Counted from the stretch's first letter, positions 1 to 9,388 are shown. The stretch: DNA of 64,000 nucleotides from Pseudomonas sp. CC120222-01a (GCF_003097235.1 NZ_QEQQ01000008.1:124001-188000), one strand, 5' to 3'. Notes: generated by a model from the sequence alone, not told the origin. Translations and numbers: made by a program.

Positions 1-210
1 CTTCAGCATTCGTTACACGCCTTCCTGGCCAATGGCTGCAACATCACCCAGACCGCCGAGGTGCTGGGTACCCATCGCAATACTTTGCTGCGCCGGCTGG
101 AGCGCGCCCAGGACCTGCTGCCTATCGCGCTTGCCGACCATCGCATCCAGGTCGCCGCTGCCCTTGAGCTGGTGATCTGGAGCACGCCACTCGATGGCGA
201 CGAGCAATAG
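1..210 (+). CDS. PucR/CdaR-type transcriptional regulator, C-terminal end (partial)
   Basis: The window opens inside a reading frame that ends at TAG 208-210, leaving 69 residues. The visible part holds TAEVLGTHRNTLLRRL, which matches the helix-turn-helix that closes PucR/CdaR-type regulators (PucR C-terminal HTH family, consensus N-x-T-x-TA-x-x-L-x-x-H-x-N-T-L-x-x-R-L). Such proteins activate purine, sugar-acid or other catabolic genes, usually with an N-terminal sensor domain that is not visible here. The frame is GC-rich in third positions, as expected for a Pseudomonas core gene. The target cannot be told. The family call is fairly safe; a Fis-type or other HTH is the alternative. Confidence 0.7.
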   Translation, partial: LQHSLHAFLANGCNITQTAEVLGTHRNTLLRRLERAQDLLPIALADHRIQVAAALELVIWSTPLDGDEQ

Positions 211-266
211 TGTTCATTCCCTTCCGTTGACGCCATAGCGCTTCACGGCTGTTGCCCTGCGCGCGC

Positions 267-833
267 TCAACGGGGCGCCCGCCTTGCAATGCCCTGCAGA
301 AACGCATGCTCCAGCACCGTTGCACTCTCGCTTGGCGCGCGCCCTCGTTGGCGGGCGTCGACCATGCCATGCAACAGCGATACGAACATCTCGGTCAGCA
401 ACGGCGCGCTGACATCCGCTCGAAACACGCCCTGTCGCTGGCCGCTGAAAAACAACGCATCGAGCCTTTCCACATAGAACCGCAAGTCGTGCTGCAAGCT
501 CATGTGCACAGGGTAGCGGGAGGCAAGGAACGCGATCAGTTCACCCTGGGCCAGGTGCGCGTGAATCAGCTGACGCAACGCGGCCAGGGGCTCTTTGCCG
601 GCCAGCATGCCGCTGTTGTCGAGGATCTGCATGAGCGTGCCTTTGGCGTGCTGTTCGAGCTGGCAATCGAGGTTGTCTCTGGTACCGCAGTAACGGTGCA
701 AGGTTGCCCGGCTGATGCCCGCCAACACCGCCAGCTCGCCCATGGATGCTCTGGGGCGCAAGGCGACAGCGGCATAGAGGGCATTCACCAGCTTGGCGGG
801 AAGCGATGAAAACGGGAAGTCTGAAGTGGCCAT
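267..833 (-). CDS. NfxB/EsrC-like TetR-family repressor, divergent from mexC
   Basis: A protein of about 188 residues with an N-terminal helix-turn-helix (GELAVLAGISRATLHRY then CGTRDNL), the signature of the NfxB branch of TetR-like repressors. Family members bind the mexC promoter and repress MexCD-OprJ efflux. It is transcribed away from mexC, and the shared intergenic region holds a perfect 12-bp palindrome. The start chosen is the ATG at 833; an upstream ATG at 863 adds ten residues rich in Lys, His and Asn, and neither has a clear ribosome binding site. In P. aeruginosa the divergent gene is nfxB and an NfxB homologue, esrC, lies beyond oprJ. Here the downstream gene looks closer to classical NfxB, so this copy may be the EsrC-like partner. 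The family is certain; which paralogue is not. Confidence 0.75.
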   Translation of the reverse strand: MATSDFPFSSLPAKLVNALYAAVALRPRASMGELAVLAGISRATLHRYCGTRDNLDCQLEQHAKGTLMQILDNSGMLAGKEPLAALRQLIHAHLAQGELIAFLASRYPVHMSLQHDLRFYVERLDALFFSGQRQGVFRADVSAPLLTEMFVSLLHGMVDARQRGRAPSESATVLEHAFLQGIARRAPR

Positions 834-865
834 CAAGAGTCTATTATGATTTTTATGAGACATTA

Positions 866-894
866 TTGACTCATATGAGTTTGAAACGTAGCAT
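866..894 (+). promoter_or_regulatory. mexC promoter with overlapping palindromic operator
   Basis: TTGACT at 866-871 and TAGCAT at 889-894 are 17 bp apart and form a plausible sigma-70 promoter for mexC. A perfect 12-bp palindrome, ACTCATATGAGT, at 869-880 overlaps the -35 box and the spacer, the usual place for a TetR-family operator that blocks RNA polymerase. It lies 35 bp from the start of the divergent repressor, so the same site could also give autoregulation. The sequence match is direct; binding by the NfxB-like proteins is inferred. Confidence 0.5.
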
Positions 895-927
895 CCGCCC
901 CGTTTTCAATCAAGGTTCGGGGGCGTG

Positions 928-2061
928 ATGGGCAAGACAGGTTTGATAAGGGTGGGCGCATTGGCCATGGCAATCACCTTGGCCGGGTGTGAGCCCGCAG
1001 CAGAGCAGGGCGGTGCAGCCCATGCGAGCTATCCGGTGGAAATCGTGACGTTGGCGTCCGAGCAGGTGGCCTTGGCCGCCGAGCTACCGGGCCGAGTCGA
1101 GCCGATGCGCGTCGCCGAGGTGCGGGCGCGGGTGCCGGGTATCGTGTTGCACAAGCGCTTCGAGGAGGGGGCTGACGTCAAGGCGGGGGATGTGCTGTTC
1201 CAGATCGACCCGGCGCCGTTCAAGGCAGCCCTGGCCCGCGCCGAGGCCGACCTCGCCCGTGCCCAGGCCGTGCAGCAGGAGGCCCAGGCGCGAGTGAAAC
1301 GCTATGAGCCGCTGGTCAGGATCGAAGCGGTCAGCCAGCAGGATTTCGACAGCGCCACCGCCGAACTGCGCAGCGCCGGTGCGGCGGTGCGTTCTGCCCA
1401 GGCCGACGTGCAGGCCGCACGCCTGAACCTGGGTTATGCCACTGTCACCGCGCCGATCTCCGGGCGCATTGGTCGCGCGCTGATTACCGAAGGGGCGTTG
1501 GTGGGGCAGGGTGATGCGACACTGATGGCCCGAATCCAACAGCTCGACCCGATCTACATCGACTTCACGCAGTCTGCCGCTGACGCGCTGCGCCTGCGCC
1601 AAGCGCTGAAGGACGGCACGCGCGCAACTGACAGCCAGCGTTTGACCGCGCAAGTAGAAGGCACCGACTTCCAGCGCTCGGGCGAGCTGATGTTCACCGA
1701 TGTGAGTGTGGACCGCGGCACCGGCCAGATCATCCTCCGTGGGCGTTTCGATAACGCGGACGGCACGCTGTTGCCGGGCATGTATGTGCGCGTGCGCACA
1801 CCTCAAGGTACCAACACCCACGCCATCCTGGTCCCTCAACGTGCGGTCCAGCGTGGCAGCGACGGCCAGGCACGGGTTTTGGTCGCCGCCAATGGCATTG
1901 CTGAAGCACGCGCCGTGCAAACCGGCGTGATGCAGGGCGCACGCTGGCAAATCACCGAAGGGCTCAAACCTGGTGATCAGGCAATCGTCGGCAGCCCGGC
2001 AGGGTTGGCCCCCGGCATGCCGGTGGTGCCTGCACCGCAACAAACGGCCGCCGCCCAGTGA
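928..2061 (+). CDS. mexC: RND efflux periplasmic adaptor MexC
   Basis: Membrane-fusion (adaptor) lipoprotein that links the inner-membrane pump MexD to the outer-membrane channel OprJ. It begins with a signal peptide and lipobox LAGC (Cys about residue 21), then the split lipoyl/barrel-sandwich regions around a long alpha-hairpin (A/Q-rich, roughly residues 100-165), then the beta-barrel and membrane-proximal domains. Stretches such as RVAEVRARV, RFEEGADVKAGD and NLGYATVTAPISGRIGRAL agree with P. aeruginosa MexC as I remember it, and the length (377 aa) fits. The start is ATG 928; a GTG lies just before it at 925. It is the first gene of the operon, followed after 15 bp by mexD. Known substrates of the family include fluoroquinolones, fourth-generation cephalosporins and biocides. 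Confidence 0.9.
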   Translation: MGKTGLIRVGALAMAITLAGCEPAAEQGGAAHASYPVEIVTLASEQVALAAELPGRVEPMRVAEVRARVPGIVLHKRFEEGADVKAGDVLFQIDPAPFKAALARAEADLARAQAVQQEAQARVKRYEPLVRIEAVSQQDFDSATAELRSAGAAVRSAQADVQAARLNLGYATVTAPISGRIGRALITEGALVGQGDATLMARIQQLDPIYIDFTQSAADALRLRQALKDGTRATDSQRLTAQVEGTDFQRSGELMFTDVSVDRGTGQIILRGRFDNADGTLLPGMYVRVRTPQGTNTHAILVPQRAVQRGSDGQARVLVAANGIAEARAVQTGVMQGARWQITEGLKPGDQAIVGSPAGLAPGMPVVPAPQQTAAAQ

Positions 2062-2076
2062 TGCGAGGAAATTGAG

Positions 2077-5000
2077 ATGTCCAGGTTTTTCATCTACCGC
2101 CCGAACTTTGCCTGGGTCATGGCGTTGTTCATTTCACTGGCAGGGTTGCTGGTGATTCCGGCCTTGCCCGTGGCCCAATACCCCAACGTGGCGCCACCGC
2201 AGATTTCCATCACCGCCTCTTACCCTGGCGCTTCGGCCAAGGTCATGGTGGAGTCGGTGACCAGCATCATCGAACAGTCGCTCAACGGCGCCAAGGGCCT
2301 GCTGTACTACGAGTCCACCAACAACTCCAATGGCGTGGCCGAAGTGATGGTGACCTTCGAGCCAGGCACCGACCCGGACATGGCGCAGGTCGATGTGCAG
2401 AACCGTCTGAAACAGGCCGAGGCACGCATGCCTCAGGCAGTGCTGAGCCAAGGACTGAAAGTCGAGCAGGCCAGCTCCGGCTTCCTGCTCATCTACGCCC
2501 TGACCAGCACGGCCGGCAACCGTGGCGATACCACGGCCTTGGCCGACTACGCCGCGCGTAACATCAACAACGAACTACTGCGCGTGCCCGGCGTGGGCAA
2601 ACTGCAGTTCTTCGCCTCGGAAGCGGCCATGCGGGTATGGGTGGATCCGCAGAAGCTGGTGGGGTATGGCTTGTCCATCGACGACATCAATACGGCGATT
2701 CGCGGCCAGAACGTCCAGGTGCCAGCCGGCAGCTTCGGCAGTACGCCGGCTGCCAGCGAGCAGGAGCTGACCGCGACCCTGGCCGTGCAGGGCACCCTCG
2801 ACACACCGGAGGCTTTCGCTGGCATCGTCCTGCGCGCGAACCCCGATGGCTCAAGCGTAAGCCTGGGGGATGTGGCGCGCATGGCCATCGGTAGCGAGAA
2901 CTACAACCTGTCGGCGCGCCTAAACGGCCACCCGGCGGTGGCCGGTGCGGTGCAGCTGGCGCCCGGCGCCAATGCCATCCAGACCGCGACGCTGGTCAAG
3001 GAGCGCCTGACCGAGCTGTCGCAGTTCTTCCCCGAAGGTGTCGAATACTCGGTACCGTACGACACCTCGCGCTTTGTCGATGTGGCCATCGAGAAGGTGA
3101 TCCACACCCTGATCGAAGCCATGGTGCTGGTGTTCCTGGTGATGTTCCTGTTCCTGCAGAACGTTCGCTATACCTTGGTCCCGTCGATCGTGGTACCGGT
3201 GTGCCTGCTCGGGACGCTGATGATCATGAAGCTGCTCGGCTTCTCGGTGAACATGATGACCATGTTCGGCATGGTGCTGGCCATCGGTATCCTGGTGGAC
3301 GACGCCATCGTGGTGGTGGAGAACGTCGAGCGGTTGATGGCCGAGGAAGGCCTGTCGCCCGTGGACGCGACCATCAAGGCGATGGGGCAGGTGTCCGGGG
3401 CGATCATCGGCATCACCTTGGTGCTGGCGGCGGTGTTCCTGCCGTTAGCGTTCATGTCCGGTTCGGTGGGGGTGATCTACCAGCAGTTCTCGGTCTCGCT
3501 GGCGGTGTCGATCCTGTTCTCCGGCTTCCTGGCCCTGACCTTCACCCCGGCGCTATGCGCCACGCTGCTCAAGCCGGTGCCCCATGGCCACCATGAAAAG
3601 GCCGGTTTCTTCGGCGCCTTCAACCGTGTTTTCGCCCGTGTCACCGAACGCTATTCGCTGCTCAACAGCGAACTGGTGGCACGTGCCGGCCGCTGGATGC
3701 TGGCGTATGTCGGCATCCTGGTGGTGCTGGGCTATTCCTATGTGCGCTTGCCGGAGGCTTTCGTGCCGGCCGAGGACCTTGGCTATAGCGTCGTCGATGT
3801 GCAACTGCCACCAGGCGCCAGCCGGGTACGTACCGACCACACCGCCGAGGCGCTGGAAAAATTCCTGATGTCCCGTGAGGCGGTGGCCAACTCGTTCATT
3901 GTCAGTGGCTTCAGTTTCTCGGGCCAGGGTGACAATGCCGCATTGGCCTTCCCGACCTTCAAGGACTGGTCACTGCGCGACAAGGCGCAATCGGCGGAGG
4001 CGGAAACGGCAGCGATCAACGCGCAGTTCGCCGCCAACGGTGATGGCACCATCACTGCTGTCATGCCGCCACCGATCGACGGCCTGGGCAACTCCGGTGG
4101 TTTCGCCCTGCGCCTGATGGACCGTGGTGGCCTCGGGCGCGAAGCACTGCTCGCGGCCCGTGATCAGTTGCTGGCGCGTGCCAACGGCAACCCGGTCATC
4201 CTCTACGCGATGATGGAAGGCCTGGCCGAAGCACCGCAGCTGCGCCTGCACATCGACCGGGAAAAGGCCCGTGCCCTGGGCGTTAGCTTCGAAGCCATCA
4301 ACAACACCTTGGCCACCGCCTTCGGTTCGGCGGTGATCAACGACTTCACCAATGCCGGGCGCCAACAGCGCGTGGTGGTGCAGGCTGAGCAAGGCGAACG
4401 CATGACGCCCGAAAGCGTGCTGCGCCTCTATGCCCCCAATGCCGGCGGCGAGCAGGTTCCGCTCAGCGCCTTCGTCACCACCCAGTGGGAAGAGGGCCCG
4501 GTGCAACTCGTGCGCTACAACGGCTATCCGTCAATCCGCATCGCCGGCGACGCTTCGCCGGGGCACAGTACCGGCCAGGCAATGGCCGAGATGGAGCGCC
4601 TGGTCAGCGAACTGCCGCCGGGTATCGGCTACGCCTGGACGGGCCTTTCCTACCAGGAGAAGGTGTCCAGCGGCCAGGCGGCCAGCCTGTTCGCCCTGGC
4701 CATCCTGGTGGTGTTCCTACTGCTGGTGGCGCTGTATGAAAGCTGGGCGATCCCGCTGACGGTGATGCTGATCGTACCGATCGGTGCCCTGGGCGCAGTG
4801 TGGGCAGTGACGCTCACCGGCATGCCCAACGACGTGTACTTCAAGGTCGGCCTGATCACCATCATTGGCCTGGCGGCAAAGAACGCCATCCTGATCGTCG
4901 AGTTCGCCAAAGAGCTGTGGGAGAAGGGCTACAGCCTGCGCGACGCAGCCATCGAGGCTGCGCGCCTGCGTTTCCGTCCGATCGTGATGACTTCCATGGC

Positions 5001-5205
5001 GTTCATCCTCGGCGTGGTGCCGCTGGCCATCGCCTCCGGCGCGGGTGCGGCAAGCCAGCGCGCCATCGGTACCGGCGTGATCGGCGGCATGCTCAGCGCC
5101 ACCTTGCTGGGCGTGGTATTCGTGCCGGTTTGTTTTGTCTGGGTGTTGACGCTGCTAAAGCGCAAGCCTGCCCCGGCGCAACAGGCTGTCGAGGGGGCTG
5201 AGTGA
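2077..5205 (+). CDS. mexD: RND multidrug efflux transporter MexD
   Basis: Inner-membrane proton/drug antiporter of the HAE1 RND family, 1,042 aa, the standard length. The first transmembrane helix follows the usual [12 protein letters not shown] start. [18 protein letters not shown] (about residue 400) holds the paired aspartates of TM4 that relay protons, and the matching lysine/threonine helix lies near residue 935 ([18 protein letters not shown]). Two large periplasmic loops and two six-helix bundles show internal duplication. Many segments match P. aeruginosa MexD (for example [20 protein letters not shown]). A Shine-Dalgarno sequence AGGA precedes ATG 2077. It sits between mexC and oprJ, with its stop overlapping the oprJ start. 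Confidence 0.92.
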   Translation: MSRFFIYRPNFAWVMALFISLAGLLVIPALPVAQYPNVAPPQISITASYPGASAKVMVESVTSIIEQSLNGAKGLLYYESTNNSNGVAEVMVTFEPGTDPDMAQVDVQNRLKQAEARMPQAVLSQGLKVEQASSGFLLIYALTSTAGNRGDTTALADYAARNINNELLRVPGVGKLQFFASEAAMRVWVDPQKLVGYGLSIDDINTAIRGQNVQVPAGSFGSTPAASEQELTATLAVQGTLDTPEAFAGIVLRANPDGSSVSLGDVARMAIGSENYNLSARLNGHPAVAGAVQLAPGANAIQTATLVKERLTELSQFFPEGVEYSVPYDTSRFVDVAIEKVIHTLIEAMVLVFLVMFLFLQNVRYTLVPSIVVPVCLLGTLMIMKLLGFSVNMMTMFGMVLAIGILVDDAIVVVENVERLMAEEGLSPVDATIKAMGQVSGAIIGITLVLAAVFLPLAFMSGSVGVIYQQFSVSLAVSILFSGFLALTFTPALCATLLKPVPHGHHEKAGFFGAFNRVFARVTERYSLLNSELVARAGRWMLAYVGILVVLGYSYVRLPEAFVPAEDLGYSVVDVQLPPGASRVRTDHTAEALEKFLMSREAVANSFIVSGFSFSGQGDNAALAFPTFKDWSLRDKAQSAEAETAAINAQFAANGDGTITAVMPPPIDGLGNSGGFALRLMDRGGLGREALLAARDQLLARANGNPVILYAMMEGLAEAPQLRLHIDREKARALGVSFEAINNTLATAFGSAVINDFTNAGRQQRVVVQAEQGERMTPESVLRLYAPNAGGEQVPLSAFVTTQWEEGPVQLVRYNGYPSIRIAGDASPGHSTGQAMAEMERLVSELPPGIGYAWTGLSYQEKVSSGQAASLFALAILVVFLLLVALYESWAIPLTVMLIVPIGALGAVWAVTLTGMPNDVYFKVGLITIIGLAAKNAILIVEFAKELWEKGYSLRDAAIEAARLRFRPIVMTSMAFILGVVPLAIASGAGAASQRAIGTGVIGGMLSATLLGVVFVPVCFVWVLTLLKRKPAPAQQAVEGAE

Positions 5206-6608
5206 TGGTCATGATTAGTCGTGTACTTCCCCTGGTGCTGGCCTTGACCTTGGCCGGTTGCTCCCTGGCGCCCACCTACCAGCGCCCTGAGGCGCCGGTG
5301 CCGGTGGCATGGGGCGATGCCGGCGGTCACTCTGGCCGTGCAGTTGAACAGTTGCAGTGGCAGGCGTTCATTGTCGACCCGGTGCTGCGTCAGCTGATCG
5401 CCAGTGCGCTGGACAACAACCGCTCCTTGCGCCAGACCTTGCTCGACATCGAGCAGGCCCGCGCCCAGTACAGGATCCAGCGGGCCGACCGAGTGCCTGG
5501 GTTGAACGCCAGCGCCGCGGGCAATCGCCAGCACCTGCCGTCGGCGCTTTCGAGCGATGGCCGCGAAGGGGTCAACCGCACGTATCAGGTGGGCTTGTCG
5601 CTGCCAGAATATGAAGTGGACCTGTTCGGCCGCGTCAAAAGCCTGAGCGATGCAGCCTTGGAGCAGTACCTGGCCACCAGGGAAGTCGGGCGTGCCGCAC
5701 GCATCATCCTGATCGCCGAGGTGAGCCAGGCCTACCTGACCTTGGACGGCGCCGAGCGGCGCCAGGCGCTGACCCGCCAGACCCTGGCCAGCCGCGAGGA
5801 TTCCCTGGCGTTGGTCGGCCAGCGGCGCGCCGCCGGCACGGCCACGGCGCTGGACCACCAGGAGGCGCTGGGGCTGGTCGAACAGTCCCGTGCCGAACTC
5901 GAAGTCACCGTGCGCCAACAGCGCCAGGCCTACAACGCGCTGGTGCTATTGCTGGGCAGTGCCGAGGCGGCCAAGGCGATACCCCCTGAGCGCCCGGATG
6001 AGCCGATGGTGCTCAATGACATTGCACCGGGTACGCCGTCGGCATTAATCGAGCGCCGCCCCGATATCCTCGCCGCCGAACACCGGCTGCGTGCGCGCAA
6101 TGCCGATATCGGCGCGGCGCGGGCAGCGTTTTTCCCGCGTATCAGCTTGACTGGCAGCTTCGGGACCGCCAGTGCGCAGATGTCCGGGTTGTTCGACGGT
6201 GGCTCGCGTAGCTGGACCTTCATGCCGCAGTTGTCGCTGCCGCTGTTCGACGCCGGGCGCAACCGAGCCGGGCTCAGCCTGGCCGAGGCACGCAAGGAGT
6301 CGGCCGTGGCCGCCTATGAAGGGGTGATCCAGGTTGCCTTCCGCGAGGTGGCCGATGCGCTGGTCGCCAACGACACCCTGCGCCGTGAGCAAATCGCGCG
6401 TCGAGCCTTGGCCGACACCAGCCGCGAGACCCTGGCGCTGGCCAAGGCACGTTACGAGGGTGGGGTGGACAACCATTTGCGCTACCTGGACGCCCAGCGC
6501 AACAGCTACGTGAACGAAGCAGCGTTCATCGAAGCCAGTACCCAGCGCCAACTGGCGTTGGTCGACCTGTTCCGCGCCCTCGGCGGCGGGTGGCCGAGCC
6601 AGGGCTGA
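5205..6608 (+). CDS. oprJ: Outer-membrane efflux channel OprJ
   Basis: TolC/OprM-family outer-membrane lipoprotein that forms the exit duct for MexCD. A signal peptide ends in the lipobox LAGC followed by SLAPTYQRP, a classic OprM-family N-terminus. Two repeated halves follow (roughly residues 60-260 and 270-465), including ERRPDILAAEHRLRARNADI and the AAFFPRISLTGSFG segment typical of the second repeat. The ATG at 5205 overlaps the mexD stop as TGATG, so translation is likely coupled; a GTG at 5202 and an ATG at 5211 are alternatives. A strong terminator follows 35 bp after the stop. The match to OprJ rather than OprM or OprN rests mainly on operon context and my memory of the sequence. Confidence 0.9.
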   Translation: MVMISRVLPLVLALTLAGCSLAPTYQRPEAPVPVAWGDAGGHSGRAVEQLQWQAFIVDPVLRQLIASALDNNRSLRQTLLDIEQARAQYRIQRADRVPGLNASAAGNRQHLPSALSSDGREGVNRTYQVGLSLPEYEVDLFGRVKSLSDAALEQYLATREVGRAARIILIAEVSQAYLTLDGAERRQALTRQTLASREDSLALVGQRRAAGTATALDHQEALGLVEQSRAELEVTVRQQRQAYNALVLLLGSAEAAKAIPPERPDEPMVLNDIAPGTPSALIERRPDILAAEHRLRARNADIGAARAAFFPRISLTGSFGTASAQMSGLFDGGSRSWTFMPQLSLPLFDAGRNRAGLSLAEARKESAVAAYEGVIQVAFREVADALVANDTLRREQIARRALADTSRETLALAKARYEGGVDNHLRYLDAQRNSYVNEAAFIEASTQRQLALVDLFRALGGGWPSQG

Positions 6609-6642
6609 ATCTGCATCCTTTGGTTGGCATGTCCAGCCCCTT

Positions 6643-6675
6643 AGCCCCAGGGATCAATGCTCTGGGGCTTTTTTT
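6643..6675 (+). terminator. Rho-independent terminator of mexCD-oprJ
   Basis: AGCCCCAG (6643-6650) pairs with CTGGGGCT (6662-6669) around an 11-nt loop, followed directly by seven T residues (6669-6675). It lies 35 bp past the oprJ stop and just before the convergent nfxB-like gene. Confidence 0.88.
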
Positions 6676-6692
6676 GGGCTGGCGAAAGCAGG

Positions 6693-7250
6693 TCAGCGAG
6701 CAGGTGCCGCAGCGCCGTCGAGGAATAGCAGTTCCAGCGTATGCACGGACGTCGCACTGGCCGCCCGTCCGCGTCGTTCGGCATCGACGATGCCGTACAC
6801 CATGCTCAGGAACATTTCAGTGAAGATCGCCGCGCTGATATCGATCCGGAAAGCGCCCACTTGCTGGCCACGCAGGAAGAAAGCATCCAGGGCGTCGGCA
6901 TAGGCCCGCCACGGGCGGTTCGCCTCGCTGTCGTCGAACGAGTCCGGGCGGTACTGGAAGAGCAGGAAGATCATCATCTCGCGATGTTTGAGGTGCTCGA
7001 CAATCAGGCGATGCAGAGCCGCGGTCGGGTCGCTGCCGTGCAGGTCGGCGTTGCCGATGACCTGGGAGAGGACCTGGTCGCCATAGCATTCCAGCATGTT
7101 GACCAAGTTGTCACGGGTTCCACAGAAACGGTGCAGGGTCGCCTTGCTCACGCCCGCCGCCTCGGCGAGCTCCTTCAAAGTGGCTCGAGGGTGGACAACG
7201 AACGCGTCGGCCAGTGCTTTGAGCAGGCGCTCATCGGTAGGAAGGTGCAT
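6693..7250 (-). CDS. nfxB: NfxB-type transcriptional repressor, convergent with oprJ
   Basis: Repressor of 185 aa with HTH ATLKELAEAAGVSKATLHRF followed by CGTRDNLV, then the helical ligand/dimer domain including HREMMIFLLFQYRPDSF, LDAFFLRGQQ and VYGIVDAERRGRA. These segments agree closely with P. aeruginosa NfxB as I remember it. The start at 7250 (MHLPTDERLL) aligns with the family start; an upstream ATG at 7283 would add eleven unlikely residues. Gene order is unusual: P. aeruginosa has nfxB divergent from mexC and the homologue esrC beyond oprJ, whereas here the copy beyond oprJ looks more NfxB-like. Both copies probably act on the mexC promoter; inducing cues cannot be read from the sequence. 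Confidence 0.75.
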   Translation of the reverse strand: MHLPTDERLLKALADAFVVHPRATLKELAEAAGVSKATLHRFCGTRDNLVNMLECYGDQVLSQVIGNADLHGSDPTAALHRLIVEHLKHREMMIFLLFQYRPDSFDDSEANRPWRAYADALDAFFLRGQQVGAFRIDISAAIFTEMFLSMVYGIVDAERRGRAASATSVHTLELLFLDGAAAPAR

Positions 7251-7452
7251 CGGAAGATTCCACACTGCATGTCGTGGGGGCATTGTGAATCAAAATGGTT
7301 TATCGGGCACCCATTTGAGCAATTAATGGTTCAACCAAGTCGTTTGAGTCGCTGTACTCGCAAAAAGCGGTGCAGAAGCCAACATTACTCGGTCCTAGCG
7401 CTGCATGGATTGAGGAGGGGAGAATGAACATAGTCGAGGGAGAGGCTTTCGT

Positions 7453-7486
7453 ATAACTAAACTAAATGACTATTTAGTGTAGTTAT
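7453..7486. promoter_or_regulatory. AT-rich inverted repeat, possible operator
   Basis: A 15-bp arm at 7453-7467 pairs with 7472-7486 (14 of 15 positions) around a GACT spacer; the core is CTAAAT/ATTTAG. No T-run follows on either strand, so it is not a standard terminator. It lies between the 3' end of the methyltransferase and the region upstream of the nfxB-like gene. The spacing and symmetry suit a TetR-type operator, but no obvious promoter sits on it. Confidence 0.4.
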
Positions 7487-7504
7487 AAAATAAAAGCATA
7501 TAAA

Positions 7505-8116
7505 TCAGCAGTAGCGGCGGGCGACCCATACCGTCTGACCGCCACAATCTGGGTCTTCGACGATATGGTCCAGCACCTCAAAGCCATGGGAATGCAAGTG
7601 TGCGGTGTATTCCTGTGCATCCAGACTGGCGTGATACAAGGTTTCGCCTTGGAACACACCCAAGGCTTCACCCAGTGACGGGCCACTGGTGAACATCAGA
7701 ATTGCACCCGGTGCCGCATGCCGCTGGAACACGGGAAACATCCTGCGCTGATCATCGGGTTTGAGATGAAAAAAGCTGTTCCAGGCCAGGATTGCGGCGT
7801 ACTGATTATCAAGCGACAGCGTGCGCATGTCTGCGTGAATCCACGAGTGCTCAGGGAAACGACCGCGACATAGAGCAAGCATCTGCGCTGAGGAATCCAC
7901 GCCGGTGACTGCAAGGCCGGCTTCGATCAGGTAACGCGCCACGGGCTGGCCAGAGCCACAGCCCAGATCAAGTACAGTTGCCGATGGCGTCAGCAAGGCA
8001 TGGAAGCGTTCGATCCATTTATGTTCGGTCAGGCGATTGCCGCGCAATTCATTCCACGTGTGGGCGTGTCGGTTGTACAGGTCGATGATCTGGTCGGCAG
8101 AGGGATGGTGAGGCAT
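7505..8116 (-). CDS. Class I SAM-dependent methyltransferase
   Basis: A 203-aa soluble methyltransferase of the Methyltransf_25/UbiE-like class. Motif I, VLDLGCGSGQPVARYL, is the glycine-rich SAM-binding loop (about residues 48-60). An acidic end of strand 2 (VTGVDSSAQML) and a motif-II/III-like IHADMRTLSL follow. The substrate cannot be predicted; small-molecule methylation is typical of this size. The start at 8116 is supported by AAGGA six bases upstream; the longer in-frame extension lacks one. It stands alone on the minus strand and marks the last ordinary chromosomal gene before the accessory region. Confidence 0.85.
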   Translation of the reverse strand: MPHHPSADQIIDLYNRHAHTWNELRGNRLTEHKWIERFHALLTPSATVLDLGCGSGQPVARYLIEAGLAVTGVDSSAQMLALCRGRFPEHSWIHADMRTLSLDNQYAAILAWNSFFHLKPDDQRRMFPVFQRHAAPGAILMFTSGPSLGEALGVFQGETLYHASLDAQEYTAHLHSHGFEVLDHIVEDPDCGGQTVWVARRYC

Positions 8117-8631
8117 GTAGCGTCCTTGAAGCTGGAGATGGATCGTCCTGGGTGGATGCTGCTTGGATATCGCCATGAAGATAACGTGTGGGGCTTGGTA
8201 TGGACAAGGAATCGGAAAATGGGGCTTGGACTGGTTTGAAATCTGCCCAACCACGTTCAGGTGGCCACATACGAATCTGCGTATAATGCATATTATGTTA
8301 AATGATGTATTACAGTAGCGTCACCCCACCAAGCAAAGTTTCATCATGAGCAGCGCTCAGAACTAAACCTGCGAAATGCGGAAAACTGAAGATGCGAAAC
8401 CGGACTCCCCGCATATTTTGAAATTTTTAGTTCTTGCCCGCGAGCTATGTACATTTTCGAGTGTGCGTTCGCTGGACAAAGTCACCTTGACCTCGCAACG
8501 ACATCGTACTGAATACCGTGTATTCTGTAATTGCTTGCTCCGAGACTTGTTGGCGATGAGCCTCCCCTTGGAGACGTTTGATAGCCCGGCTTCAAATCCG
8601 GGCTTCATTTTTCACCTCCCCATTCAAGTTA
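8117..8631. other. Intergenic stretch at the edge of the accessory region
   Basis: No convincing protein gene. The right part holds a terminator-like hairpin (8584-8612) without a matching upstream gene on that strand. An AT-rich patch near 8285-8310 could supply the methyltransferase promoter on the minus strand. No tRNA or attachment-site repeat was recognised, although this is where the core-to-island boundary should lie. Confidence 0.4.
8584..8612 (+). terminator. Terminator-like hairpin upstream of the IS
   Basis: GCCCGG (8584-8589) pairs with CCGGGC (8598-8603) around an 8-nt loop, followed by TTCATTTTT. A smaller hairpin (CTCC-CCTT-GGAG) lies just upstream. There is no protein gene ending here on the plus strand, so this could be the 3' end of a small RNA or of a gene removed when the island or IS inserted. 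Confidence 0.4.
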
Positions 8632-9388
8632 AGCTCTGTACGAAATCCCGAGAAATCCAATCGCCGCCCCTCGAACGCTCGACGGAAAGGAACTCTGTGA
8701 TGGCAAACCGTTACGAACTCTCGGACGAGGCCTGGGGTGCGGTCTCCGATCTCTTCATCGAAACTCATGGCCGAGGTCGGCCGCGCCTGAGTGACCGGCT
8801 GATGCTCGATGGTGTACTCTGGGTGTTCTGCTCGGGGGCTGCTTGGTGAGATCTGCTGGAGCGCTTCGGTCTATGGTCAACGGTGTACCAACGGTTTCGG
8901 GATTGACGGAATCAGTGGACTTCCGATTAGATGCTCAGTTGCGTCGGCCTTACAACCAAAATCTACATGCTCTACGACGCCAACGAGATACCGGTACGCT
9001 TCCTTCTCTCTGGCGGTCAAGCCAGTGACATCAGCTACGCCCAGCCACTAATGGACGAAGTCAGCATTCCATCAATCCAACGTGGCCGCCCGCGTAAACG
9101 CTGTAAATGGTTGCTTGCCGACAAGGGCTACGTCGCTACTTCGATCATTATCGAGTGCAACCCGTCATCCCGCTGCGTTCAATCAAACGCAAGCCTAAGC
9201 CTGGCTTACCCAAACTGTTTGATCAGCCCAAGTACCGGCAGCGCAACATCATCGAACGGATGTTCGGCTGGCTTAAAGAGAACCGCTGGATCGTAACGCG
9301 TTACGACAAGCTCCCGAAAAGCTATGCCGCCATAGTCTCACTGGCTTGTTCCATGCGGTGTTTGCGACATCTCTTTTCGTACAGAGCC
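8632..9388 (+). mobile_element. Degenerate IS5-family insertion sequence
   Basis: The ends carry inverted repeats: GCTCTGTACGAAA at 8633-8645 and its complement at 9375-9387, with one more mismatched base at each tip. Both tips are bordered by the dinucleotide TA (8630-8631 and 9389-9390), as expected for IS5-group elements that duplicate TA. The element is about 757 bp, shorter than an intact member, because part of the transposase gene is deleted. It lies at the left edge of the accessory region. Confidence 0.75.

Noticed and set aside
1084..2043. 319-codon minus-strand open frame under mexC
   Set aside because: A shadow of the high-GC mexC gene, rich in His, Arg and Gly, with no family resemblance.
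4929..5918. 329-codon minus-strand open frame spanning mexD and oprJ
   Set aside because: Crosses two confident genes on the other strand and resembles no protein family.
8584..8612. Possible tRNA T-arm (TTCAAAT loop) marking an attachment site
   Set aside because: The stem does not pair in tRNA register and no acceptor or anticodon arms are found; a terminator fits better.
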